In this document: positions 16,497 to 24,898 of the stretch, one piece after another | Position numbering within the stretch: the first letter of the stretch is position 1 | How the letters are laid out: each line of letters begins with the position of its first letter | Assembly (NCBI GenBank): GCA_036522515.1 | Contig: DATDFQ010000056.1 | Location: forward strand, 335,730-399,729 | DNA from: Bacteroidota bacterium | Lineage (GTDB): Bacteria > Bacteroidota > Ignavibacteria > UBA10030 > SZUA-254 | Length of the DNA: 64,000 nt | Direction of reading: 5' to 3' | The notes under the pieces: generated by a model | Seen by the model: only the letters and a program-made list of their open reading frames with translations | Databases searched by the model: none | What the model was told of the DNA's origin: nothing | Translations under genes and position numbers: made by a program

Positions 16497-17666
16497 TCAC
16501 GACGCCCTCAGGGCGTTCACGATGTTCAGCCGGGAGGCTCGCACCGCCGGGAAAAATCCGCCGATGATCCCCATGATAAGGGCAAACATGAGGGTGTACT
16601 TGATCACCGGGGGAGAAAGCGTGAACCCGAACGCGAGTTCCACGAACGTGCCGAAGTTGAGCGTCGAGATGACGAACAATTGGAGGAATGAGGCCGCGAA
16701 GAGGCCCACCGCGGCCCCCAGGAGGGAAATCACGACTCCCTCGGCGAGGAACGCCGTGAGAATGCTCCCGCGCCGGAATCCGATCGCCCGCATCGTGCCG
16801 ATCTCGACCGTCCGGTTCGCGACCGCGGCGTACATCGTGATCACCGCGCCGATAACGGCGCCGAATCCGAACACGATGGTGATTCCGATCCCGAGCCACC
16901 GGATGAACGCCGACATGAACTCCGATTGCTTCGCATAGTAATCCTTTTCGCGGTCGACCTCAAGATAGTTCAACCGGGGGTCTCCCTCGATGGTTTTCTT
17001 CAAAGAAGTGAAGCCCTCCCGGTCCTTCAGACGAAATGTGATGGACGAGAAGACCGGCCTGCCGAAGGCGGGCAGCATGATTTCAACATCCCCCCAGATC
17101 TCGGAGCTGAATCCCGTTCCGTGCCCGTCGAACACTCCGACGATCGTCCACTGTCCGCCCCCGAACTTCAGCTTCTCTCCGACCGTACATCCCTTGAAGC
17201 GCTGGGCGATATTCGATCCCACGATGATCTCCGAGGTCCCGAAGGTGAACATGCGCCCCTCGGTCATGGTGACCTGCGGGCGAAGGGGCATCGATGCCGG
17301 GGTGATGCCCCGGACCGTCACGTTCCCCATGTCGCCGCCGGCGATTTTCATGAGGTTGATGATGACGAAGACCTCGTTCGTCGCGATCGGCTTCCCTCCG
17401 GCATCGAGCGCGACCTCGGGCTGGAGCTCCACGTTCCGTGCCGCATCCCTGTCGATCTGGCTCTGCAACTCCGACTGAGCCGCCCTCCTGATGACGATCA
17501 CGTTGTCGTCCGAGCCGGTCGCGATCAGAGTCTTCTCGAGCCCGTACGCGAGCATCAGCACGGCCGCAAAGACGAACGTCACGAGCGTGATGCCTCCGAT
17601 CGTCAGGATCGTGGTGAGCCGCCGCGTCCAGAGGCTCCTGAGTATGTAGGTGAACGGCACTTTCAT
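16497..17666 (-). CDS. ABC exporter permease, MacB/FtsX type (second permease)
   Basis: A 389-aa permease with one N-terminal membrane helix (LTTILTIGGITLVTFVFAAV), a ~200-residue MacB-type periplasmic core domain, and three C-terminal helices of the FtsX fold. EIGTMRAIGFRRGSIL is the conserved cytoplasmic motif. It starts 5 bp after the first permease. Together with the adaptor, ATPase and first permease it should form a tripartite or LolCDE-like mechanotransmission exporter acting on periplasmic or inner-membrane substrates. The substrate is unknown. Confidence 0.9.
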   Translation of the reverse strand: MKVPFTYILRSLWTRRLTTILTIGGITLVTFVFAAVLMLAYGLEKTLIATGSDDNVIVIRRAAQSELQSQIDRDAARNVELQPEVALDAGGKPIATNEVFVIINLMKIAGGDMGNVTVRGITPASMPLRPQVTMTEGRMFTFGTSEIIVGSNIAQRFKGCTVGEKLKFGGGQWTIVGVFDGHGTGFSSEIWGDVEIMLPAFGRPVFSSITFRLKDREGFTSLKKTIEGDPRLNYLEVDREKDYYAKQSEFMSAFIRWLGIGITIVFGFGAVIGAVITMYAAVANRTVEIGTMRAIGFRRGSILTAFLAEGVVISLLGAAVGLFAASFLQLFVISTLNFGTFVELAFGFTLSPPVIKYTLMFALIMGIIGGFFPAVRASRLNIVNALRAS

Positions 17667-17671
17667 TGGCG

Positions 17672-18832
17672 TCAGGCGATTTGCCGCAGGCCGTCGACAA
17701 TTTTCATGCGCGACGTGCGGCGGATGGGAAACGCCGCGGCAACGGTCCCCGCGGCGACCGCCGAGAGAAAGGCGAAGAGAACCGTGCCCGGCTCGACGAT
17801 GAACACCGGGAACATCCCGGTGGGTGCGACCTGCTGGATCAACGAACAGAGGGGAAACGTGACCGCGAGCCCGACTCCTCCTCCCACCAGGGAAATCAGG
17901 AGGGATTCCCCCGCGATCAGCTGGGTGAGATTCCTCGAGGAAAACCCGAGCGTCCTCATGACGGCATATTCGCGGATCCGTTCACGGGCCGTCATCGCCA
18001 TCGTATTCGAGAGGACGAGGAGGATGATGCCGATAATCACGAACGAGACCACGTTGATCGCGCTCAAAATCGCCCCCGACATTGAAACGAAGCTTTGTTG
18101 AAATTCCTTTTCGGTTTGCGTCTTGGTCTCCGCGGGAGAATTGGCGAAGAGGTTGTCCACGGCGAGCGCGATCTTCGCCCGGTCGTTCGGATTCTCGATC
18201 TGAAGGATGTACCATCCGACGTGACCGTCCCGTCCGGGTTCGTTCACCTTGAGCTGCTCGTCGAGGTAATGCCAGTTGAAGAGCATCTGCGTCTCATCGG
18301 CGGTCCGGTCCCTTCCGCGGTAGATCCCCACCACCTGCATCTGCCACTTGCCGGGATAAATGTCGCCTTCGATATTCATGACGTCTCCCGGCTTCAGCTT
18401 ATACTGGTTCGCGATCTTGATCCCGACGACGCAGCCGTTGCGCTGGCGCTTGAGCGCCTCCTTGACCGAATCCGACACCAGGAACTCCGGGGTGACGTCC
18501 CAGAAGGTCTCCGGATCGATCGCGAGGCGGGGGAAAAACTGATACTGGTCGATATAGATGCCCGAGAACCAGTTCGCAAACGAAACTTTTTTCACTCCCG
18601 CGACCTTCGTTATCTGATCGCGGTAGGAAAGGGGGAGCGGAAAAATGAACGAGACGGAGTGGACGGTCACCATGCGGTTCGCCTGCGACGATTCGACGCC
18701 CGAATTCCACGAGGTGATGACCGTTCTCAAAGTCCCGAAGGCCAGGACGGCGATTGCGATGCCGGCAACCGTCAGCGAAGTGCGGAGCTTGTGCCGCAGC
18801 GTGTTCCTGAGGATCAGCTTGAGGAGGTACAT
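17672..18832 (-). CDS. ABC exporter permease, MacB/FtsX type (first permease)
   Basis: A 386-aa permease with the same plan as its neighbour: N-terminal helix (LRTSLTVAGIAIAVLAFGTL), periplasmic MacB_PCD domain, then three helices with REYAVMRTLGFSSRNL. The two permeases differ clearly in sequence, so the transporter is probably a heterodimer, as in LolC/LolE, rather than a MacB homodimer. The ATG shares one base with the ATPase stop (TAATG), indicating coupled translation. Confidence 0.9.
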   Translation of the reverse strand: MYLLKLILRNTLRHKLRTSLTVAGIAIAVLAFGTLRTVITSWNSGVESSQANRMVTVHSVSFIFPLPLSYRDQITKVAGVKKVSFANWFSGIYIDQYQFFPRLAIDPETFWDVTPEFLVSDSVKEALKRQRNGCVVGIKIANQYKLKPGDVMNIEGDIYPGKWQMQVVGIYRGRDRTADETQMLFNWHYLDEQLKVNEPGRDGHVGWYILQIENPNDRAKIALAVDNLFANSPAETKTQTEKEFQQSFVSMSGAILSAINVVSFVIIGIILLVLSNTMAMTARERIREYAVMRTLGFSSRNLTQLIAGESLLISLVGGGVGLAVTFPLCSLIQQVAPTGMFPVFIVEPGTVLFAFLSAVAAGTVAAAFPIRRTSRMKIVDGLRQIA

Positions 18833-19500
18833 TACGACAATTCTCCCTTGTCGAGATGCCTGACTTTGTGCGCCCGTTCCGCGGCTCGCGGGTCGTGCGT
18901 CACCATCACGATCGTTTTCTTGAATTCGGCGTTCAGGCGTTCGAGGAGCTTCAGGATTTCGTCCGCGGAGCCCTTGTCGAGGTCGCCGGTCGGTTCGTCC
19001 GCCACCAGAAGGGTCGGGTCGGTCACGATCGCGCGCGCGATGGCCACCCGCTGCTCCTGGCCGCCCGAGAGTTGCTTCGGGTAATGGTCCATCCGCTCTT
19101 CCAGGCCGACCACCTTCAACGCGAACCCGACATGTTCCTTCCGCTCCTTCTTCGAAAGGTTTGAAAGGAGGAGCGGGAGCTCCACATTCTCGAAGGCGGT
19201 GAGAACCGGCAGGAGGTTATAGAATTGAAAAATGAACCCGACGTGCCGCGCCCGCCATCCGGCGAGTGCGGTTTCCTTCAGGTTCGTGATGTCGGTGCCG
19301 GAAACGCTGATGGATCCCTTCGAGGGTTTGTCGATCCCGGCGATCAGGTTCAGGAGCGTCGTCTTGCCGGAACCCGATGGTCCCATCAGTCCGAGGAATT
19401 CCCCCTCGGGAATTTCGAAGGAAATATCGCTGAGAACAGGGACCTCATACGAGTCACGCCAGTACGATTTTGACACATTTTGAACGGAGACGATGGCCAT
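18832..19500 (-). CDS. ABC transporter ATP-binding protein, LolD/MacB type
   Basis: A 222-aa stand-alone ATPase. Walker [11 protein letters not shown]-loop [20 protein letters not shown], signature [14 protein letters not shown], Walker [13 protein letters not shown] and H-switch VMVTHDPR are all intact. The Q-loop and ENVELP motif are typical of the LolD/MacB/FtsE subfamily that works with FtsX-type permeases. It is overlapped by the first permease gene and preceded by the adaptor gene. Confidence 0.94.
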   Translation of the reverse strand: MAIVSVQNVSKSYWRDSYEVPVLSDISFEIPEGEFLGLMGPSGSGKTTLLNLIAGIDKPSKGSISVSGTDITNLKETALAGWRARHVGFIFQFYNLLPVLTAFENVELPLLLSNLSKKERKEHVGFALKVVGLEERMDHYPKQLSGGQEQRVAIARAIVTDPTLLVADEPTGDLDKGSADEILKLLERLNAEFKKTIVMVTHDPRAAERAHKVRHLDKGELS

Positions 19501-19540
19501 GTGAGCTCAGATTAACGTTTGATGATGAATAATGGAACTG

Positions 19541-20719
19541 CTATTCTTTGACCTTCACCTTGCTTCCTGACTGAAGGTCGGGCGGCGGTTTCAGGACGAC
19601 CCTGTCGCCGGGGGAGAGCCCCTTTCCCACTTCGACCATCCGGCCGAACGGATCTCCGAGTTCCACCGGCTCCGCGGTCACTGCGTCGTCCCTGACAAGG
19701 AACACAATTTTCTTTCCGTCCCTCACCGCGATCGCATCGGCGTCGACAGCAAGCCTCGGTTTCGAAGAGAGGGAGTCGCCGGTCCCTTTTGCGAGAAAAT
19801 GGACCTTGGCCCCCATCTCCGGAAGGACCCGTTTATCGCGCTCAAGGAAGCGGATCTTCGTGAGCACGGTCGCTTTCGCCCGGTCGGCGGTCGGAACGAT
19901 TTTGTCCACCATCCCCCGGTACCGCTTGTCGGGGTAGGCGTCGAGGGCGATTTCACACGGCTGCTCCTGCGCGATCCGCTCGATGTTGGACTCGGAGACG
20001 TCCGCCTCGACTTCCAGCGAAGACATGTCGGCGAGCGTCACGACCGCCACCTTGGAGCTGGCGCCTGCCGCGAACGGGGCGACCACTTCGCCGACGTCGG
20101 CATTCTTCGTGAGGATCGTTCCGTCGAACGGCGCGCGGATCATCGTATTCTCGAATTGCACCTGCGCCCACTTCAGGGCGGCGTCTTTCGATTGGATGGT
20201 CGCCACGACCCTGTCGTAGCGCGCCAGCGCCCCGTCGTATTCGGCCTGCGAGATCAGTCCGCGGGCCAGCAGCGCCTTGGCGCGGTCGAGCGAACGGGAG
20301 GCGTCCGCGCGGTCGGCCCGGGCCAGTTCCAGGTCCGCCTTTGCCTGGGCCAGTGCGGCCTCGACGTCGGCGCTTTCGATCCTGGCGATAATGTCCCCCT
20401 TTTTGACACGGTCTCCTTCATGATATCCGAGAAAGACGATGCGGCCGGTGGCCTTTGAGGCGATCGAGGCCTTCTGTTGTGCCACGACGTAGCCGCTGGC
20501 GGTGAGGATCTCATTCGACTGGGAGGGCGAAACGAAGGCGACCGTCGTCACGTCCACGAGGACGGCGCCGCCCACCGAGCTGCGGATGAAAATGAATGCG
20601 ACGAGTCCGAGGAAGAGCGCCCCGGCAAGATAGAGGATAAGCCCGCTCCTGGACCGCGGGGGTTCCCCGGTTTCGCGCCGGATTTTAAGTTTTGAGAGGT
20701 CTTCCTGTGCCGTTTGCAA
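19541..20719 (-). CDS. HlyD/MacA-family periplasmic adaptor subunit
   Basis: An adaptor of ~393 aa with one N-terminal anchor (LILYLAGALFLGLVAFIFI) and a lipoyl/barrel-sandwich domain (GYVVAQQKASIASKATGRI). An alpha-hairpin coiled coil follows (ADVEAALAQAKADLELARAD), then beta-barrel and membrane-proximal domains. It should link the ABC permeases to an outer-membrane channel, which is not encoded here. An open frame reaches a TTG at 20797, but that TTG is inside the -35 box of the likely promoter, so I take TTG 20719 as the start. A TTG start without clear Shine-Dalgarno leaves some doubt. Confidence 0.88.
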   Translation of the reverse strand: MQTAQEDLSKLKIRRETGEPPRSRSGLILYLAGALFLGLVAFIFIRSSVGGAVLVDVTTVAFVSPSQSNEILTASGYVVAQQKASIASKATGRIVFLGYHEGDRVKKGDIIARIESADVEAALAQAKADLELARADRADASRSLDRAKALLARGLISQAEYDGALARYDRVVATIQSKDAALKWAQVQFENTMIRAPFDGTILTKNADVGEVVAPFAAGASSKVAVVTLADMSSLEVEADVSESNIERIAQEQPCEIALDAYPDKRYRGMVDKIVPTADRAKATVLTKIRFLERDKRVLPEMGAKVHFLAKGTGDSLSSKPRLAVDADAIAVRDGKKIVFLVRDDAVTAEPVELGDPFGRMVEVGKGLSPGDRVVLKPPPDLQSGSKVKVKE

Positions 20720-20768
20720 AACTCTGTACGAGAAAGTGAAGAGTGGAATGAATTGGGGCGGTGGCGGA

Positions 20769-20797
20769 AAGATAGAAAAATCGGAAATGGTTTGCAA
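20769..20797 (-). promoter_or_regulatory. Promoter of the ABC exporter operon
   Basis: On the minus strand TTGCAA (20797-20792), a 17-bp spacer and TATCTT (20774-20769). This places the start of transcription near 20762 and decides the start of the adaptor gene. The 132 bp between the adaptor and tsaD are AT-rich and must also hold the tsaD promoter, which I could not pin down. Confidence 0.45.
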
Positions 20798-20851
20798 GTG
20801 GAGCTCTCCCGCTTGAATATCAGGCTAAGTTTTTGCTTATTTTAGCGAACA

Positions 20852-21889
20852 ATGTATATCCTGGGGATTGAGACATCATGTGACGAGACATCTGCGGCCG
20901 TCCTGCAGGACGGTGTGGTGCGATCGAACGTGATCTCCTCGCAACTTATCCACAGCCAGTATGGCGGAGTCGTCCCGGAGCTTGCATCGAGGGCCCACCA
21001 ACGGCTGATCGTCCCCGTCGTGGACGATGCCCTCAGGATCGCCGGAATCCGGAAGAATCAGCTCGATGCCGTGGCAGTCACCTACGGCCCCGGCCTGATG
21101 GGGGCGCTCCTGGTGGGCCTCAGCTTCGCCAAGGCTCTTGCCTACGGTCTCCGGATCCCGCTCATTGGCGTGAATCACATGGAGGCGCATATCTATTCGA
21201 ATTTCATCGGCGATCCCAAGCCGGAATTTCCCTTTCTCTGTCTGATTGTCTCCGGAGGACACACGCAGCTTGTCCTCATCCGGCAGCCGCTCGAACATGA
21301 ACTGCTCGGGGAAACGCTCGATGACGCCGCGGGAGAGGCGTATGACAAGGTGGCGAAAATGCTGGGGCTCGGGTTCCCCGGGGGCCCGGCAGTCGATAAG
21401 CTCGCCCGGGAGGGGGATCCCCATTTTGTCGAGTTTCCGCGCTCCCTCCTGGGGGACGACAGCCTGGATTTCAGTTTCAGCGGGGTGAAAACCGCGATGC
21501 TCTACTGGCTACGGGATAACGGACATCTTCACCCGGGAAACCATGCGCCTGGAAGCGTCAAGCCTCCCGCCCCGGTGGCAGACCGGATACCTGACCTCTG
21601 CGCGAGTTTTCAATCCTCCATCATGGACGTGCTCGTCGAAAAGCTCCGGCGGGCGGTGGTCAGTACCGGCGTGGGGAACGTCGGCATCGCAGGCGGAGTC
21701 TCCGCGAATTCAGAGCTCAGGCGGCGGGCTGAAGCCCTGGCGCGAGAGAGAGGGTTCCGGCTCTTCATCCCCCGGCTGGAATATTGCACGGACAATGGCG
21801 CGATGATCGCAATGGCGGGAACTCTCCGGTTCATGAAAGGCATCACAGCCGGTTTGGAGCTGAACGCCGTCCCGAACCTGTCCCTCTGA
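20852..21889 (+). CDS. tsaD: tRNA N6-adenosine threonylcarbamoyltransferase TsaD
   Basis: A 345-aa Kae1/Qri7/TsaD protein that transfers threonylcarbamoyl to A37 of ANN-decoding tRNAs. It has the ASKHA ATPase fold. The metal-binding pair H109/H113 (NHMEAHIYS) is present, and GIETSCDETSAAV, GPGLMGALLVGLSFAK and GGVSANSELRRR are conserved. It lacks a visible Shine-Dalgarno. MtaB, which methylthiolates the same t6A base, is encoded at 50.0 kb. Confidence 0.97.
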   Translation: MYILGIETSCDETSAAVLQDGVVRSNVISSQLIHSQYGGVVPELASRAHQRLIVPVVDDALRIAGIRKNQLDAVAVTYGPGLMGALLVGLSFAKALAYGLRIPLIGVNHMEAHIYSNFIGDPKPEFPFLCLIVSGGHTQLVLIRQPLEHELLGETLDDAAGEAYDKVAKMLGLGFPGGPAVDKLAREGDPHFVEFPRSLLGDDSLDFSFSGVKTAMLYWLRDNGHLHPGNHAPGSVKPPAPVADRIPDLCASFQSSIMDVLVEKLRRAVVSTGVGNVGIAGGVSANSELRRRAEALARERGFRLFIPRLEYCTDNGAMIAMAGTLRFMKGITAGLELNAVPNLSL

Positions 21890-21908
21890 TGGGGCGCAGG
21901 GGACTCCT

Positions 21909-23882
21909 GTGATCGATCGCGTGAGCGCGAGTCCTTCAGGCGATCGTCTCGTGGCGCGCGCGTTGCCTGTGATACTTGCCGGAGGGGGAGCCATGTGCGT
22001 CTATGCGGCATGGAACGCCTTCCGGGTGAACGGGGCGTTCGGTTTCCCTCTCGACGATCCCTGGATTCACCTGCAGTTCGCAAGGAACCTGCACGATTAT
22101 GGGGTGTTCTCATACTATAAGAATGAGATGGCGACCTCGGGATCGACTTCCCCGCTTTATACCGCGCTGCTCGCGCTTGGCTTTTTCATCATCCCGAACG
22201 AATTCGCCCTGAGTTACACATTCGGGATCGTTTTCCTGCTCCTCTCCGCCTTTGTTCTCTTTAAACTCGCGCGGCTCCTTCTCGGGAGCCAGCTCGCGGC
22301 CGTCGGAGCGGCGCTCCTCCTCCTCTTCGAGCCCCGGTTGGAATGGGTTGCCCTTTCAGGAATGGAAACGACGCTCTTCGTACTGGCGATCCTTTCTGCC
22401 TGGTACTTCTACGCTACCCGGAACAGGCTCGCCCTCGGCCTTTGCGCCGGACTGGCGATATGGGTCCGCCCGGATGCGGTCATTTTCCTGGCGGCGCTCT
22501 CCATTGATGTCCTCTACCGGCGATCCCTCTCCCGACCCGCGGCGTCCGGCAGGAAAACGGCGCCGGTTGCGCCACAAGGATCGGCCTGGCTCCTCCGGCC
22601 AGTCCTGATCGCGGCTCTCCTCGCGTGCGCCTACATCGCGTTCAATCTCTGGCTGTCCGGGTCGATCTTTCCGAACACCTATGCGGCGAAGTTGAAGAAG
22701 TACTCGGGGGGCACCGAACATTTTCTGGCCGAGGTATGGACATTCATAACCGCCGGGCACCTCGTCCTGTTTTCGCTCTTCATGGCCATCGGGACTCTCT
22801 CGGTCGTCCGGTCCGTTGCCGGGCGAAAGGAGGAGGGTCTTCTCCTCGCTCTCCTCTGGCCCGCAGGGATGATTCTTGCCTACTGGAAGAACCTGCCCTA
22901 CCTCTACCAGGAGGGAAGGTACGTGATGCCGATTCTCCCCTTCATCATACTCCTGGGCCTCAGGGGAGTGTCAACATCACTCCTGGTGGCCGGGAAGGCT
23001 GTCAGGAGCCTCACACGGCGGAGAGTCATGTCCCTCGCCACGGCGGGGCTCATCGCTCTTTTCTGGATACAGTTTGCCTCGGCGTCATGGGAGATGAAGG
23101 AGAGGTACGCGGACTCGTGCAGATACATCGGCGAACGGCAGGTGCGAACCGCGATGTGGATCCGCGAGCATCTCCCCGAAACCGCATGTGTCGCGACCCA
23201 CGATATCGGGGCCATAGGGTTCTATTCCGGCCGGAGGGTGGTCGATATGGTCGGCCTCGTCTCCCCCGAAATGATCGACAATATCGGAAGCCTCGACAAA
23301 CTGATGCGCTTCCTGATCCGCAGGAAGGTCACGCACCTTGCGGTGCTGCGGAACTGGTTTGAGGTGGTCAACGAAAACCCGCTGTTCCAAACGGATGAAC
23401 TCTCTCCGGAAATTATGGAGGTGTTTCCATTCGATCCCGCCCGCACACACTTCACCCCCGGAGTCGTGGGCGAGATGACCGGGAGCGCTGAATATTACCT
23501 CTCGAAAGGCGACCCGCGCAGCGCGCGGTCCATCCTCGAGCAATCGCTGAGAAGCGATCCCCGTTCTTCGAGGACGCATTATCTGCTGGGCCGGGCGTAT
23601 CTCGAGCTGGGCGACCCGGAGAAAGCCGACTGGGAGATCAGGGAAGCCCTCCGGTTGCATCCCCGGTTTTGGGATGCGCGCTCCGCGAGCGCGGAGATCT
23701 CGGTGAAGCGAAACCGGCCGGAGCAAGCGGTCGCGATCCTCGAAGAATTACTCCGTGAGAACCCCCGCTATGCCGCGGGTTACAGGATGCTCGCCGGAGT
23801 GTACGGTTCGGTGCTCGGCGATACACTCAAGTCGAGGCAATACCTCGATCAGTACGACAGTATGATGAAGGGGGCGAAGTGA
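21909..23882 (+). CDS. GT-C membrane glycosyltransferase with C-terminal TPR domain
   Basis: A 657-aa protein. Residues ~15-390 hold about ten membrane helices with a lumenal acidic motif (LDDPWIHLQFARN) in the first large loop, as in GT-C (PMT/ArnT/GT39-like) glycosyltransferases that use lipid-linked sugar donors. A periplasmic part follows (ACVATHDIGAIGFYSGRRVVDMVGL), also typical of this group. Residues ~520-657 form TPR repeats (LLGRAYLELGDPEKADWEIREAL). It probably glycosylates exported proteins or envelope lipids; donor and target are unknown. The start is GTG 21909. Its stop overlaps the GTG of mltG (GTGA). Confidence 0.8.
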   Translation: MIDRVSASPSGDRLVARALPVILAGGGAMCVYAAWNAFRVNGAFGFPLDDPWIHLQFARNLHDYGVFSYYKNEMATSGSTSPLYTALLALGFFIIPNEFALSYTFGIVFLLLSAFVLFKLARLLLGSQLAAVGAALLLLFEPRLEWVALSGMETTLFVLAILSAWYFYATRNRLALGLCAGLAIWVRPDAVIFLAALSIDVLYRRSLSRPAASGRKTAPVAPQGSAWLLRPVLIAALLACAYIAFNLWLSGSIFPNTYAAKLKKYSGGTEHFLAEVWTFITAGHLVLFSLFMAIGTLSVVRSVAGRKEEGLLLALLWPAGMILAYWKNLPYLYQEGRYVMPILPFIILLGLRGVSTSLLVAGKAVRSLTRRRVMSLATAGLIALFWIQFASASWEMKERYADSCRYIGERQVRTAMWIREHLPETACVATHDIGAIGFYSGRRVVDMVGLVSPEMIDNIGSLDKLMRFLIRRKVTHLAVLRNWFEVVNENPLFQTDELSPEIMEVFPFDPARTHFTPGVVGEMTGSAEYYLSKGDPRSARSILEQSLRSDPRSSRTHYLLGRAYLELGDPEKADWEIREALRLHPRFWDARSASAEISVKRNRPEQAVAILEELLRENPRYAAGYRMLAGVYGSVLGDTLKSRQYLDQYDSMMKGAK

Positions 23883-24895
23883 CCAAGTGGATTCTCCGCG
23901 CCCTGGTTCTTCTCCTGGTCGGCGGGATCGTTCTCATCTATGAAATCCTCTGGGGGCCGAACTCGTTCGGGAGCGACCGGTTTGTCATCGTCTCCAAGGG
24001 GGAGAGCTTTGTTCAGATCCTCGACTCGTTCGACCGCGAAGGCATCATCCGGAGCAGGCTTCTCTTCGACGCGGCGGGCCGGTTGCTCGGCCTCACGACA
24101 AAAATGCAGATCGGAAAGTACCGGTTCAGGAGCGGGATGTCGAACACCGAGATGCTGGAGGATCTGCGTTTCGGAAAAACCATCGAACCGATCACGGTCA
24201 CCATTCCCGAAGGGTTGAAATCGTCCCGCCAGGCCCGGATTTTTGCGCGGAGTCTGGGGATCGATTCCCTCCGGTTCATGACGCTTGTCTATGATTCGAC
24301 GTTCGCCCACTCGCTCGGGGTTCTCTCGCCCTCCCTGGAAGGCTACCTGATGCCCGATACCTACAAGCTCTACTGGCAGATGGACGAAGAAGAGATCATC
24401 AAGGACGAAGTCGCCCAGTTCTGGAGGTTCATGAACGACACGCTCCTGGCGCACGCCGATTCGAGCGGGAGGTCGCTCAATGACATCCTCGCCATGGCCT
24501 CGATCGTCGACGCCGAAACGAAAATCGATTCCGAGCGGGCAGTCGTCGCCGGGGTCTACTATAACCGCCTTGAAAAGAAGATGAGGCTCGAGGCGGATCC
24601 GACCATCCAGTTCATTCTGGAAGACGGGCCGCGCCGCCTGAAGTTCAGCGACCTGTACCGCGAATCGGCCTACAACACGTACCGGCATACCGGCCTCACC
24701 CCCGGACCGATCAATAATCCGGGAAGGGCCTCGATCCGCGCGGCGCTCTACCCCGTCAGGCACAAGTTTTTATTTTTCGTCGCCAACGGGATGGGGGGGC
24801 ACACGTTCACCCGGAGCTACAACCAGCACCGCCGGGCCGCCCAGCGCTTCCGGAAGTTCCGCGAAGAGCAGCAGGTCCTGAAAGAGGAGGATTAG
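23879..24895 (+). CDS. mltG: Endolytic murein transglycosylase MltG (YceG)
   Basis: A 338-aa membrane-anchored lytic transglycosylase that cuts nascent glycan strands and so ends peptidoglycan polymerisation. One N-terminal helix (ILRALVLLLVGGIVLIYEIL) precedes a LysM-like subdomain and the catalytic domain. The catalytic Glu is E213 (ASIVDAETK), followed by VYYNRLEKKMRLEADPTIQF and GLTPGPINNPG. It starts at a GTG overlapping the glycosyltransferase stop. Its TAG stop (24893-24895) is the only in-frame stop separating it from the lipoprotein frame downstream. Confidence 0.95.
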   Translation: MTKWILRALVLLLVGGIVLIYEILWGPNSFGSDRFVIVSKGESFVQILDSFDREGIIRSRLLFDAAGRLLGLTTKMQIGKYRFRSGMSNTEMLEDLRFGKTIEPITVTIPEGLKSSRQARIFARSLGIDSLRFMTLVYDSTFAHSLGVLSPSLEGYLMPDTYKLYWQMDEEEIIKDEVAQFWRFMNDTLLAHADSSGRSLNDILAMASIVDAETKIDSERAVVAGVYYNRLEKKMRLEADPTIQFILEDGPRRLKFSDLYRESAYNTYRHTGLTPGPINNPGRASIRAALYPVRHKFLFFVANGMGGHTFTRSYNQHRRAAQRFRKFREEQQVLKEED

Positions 24896-24898
24896 AAG

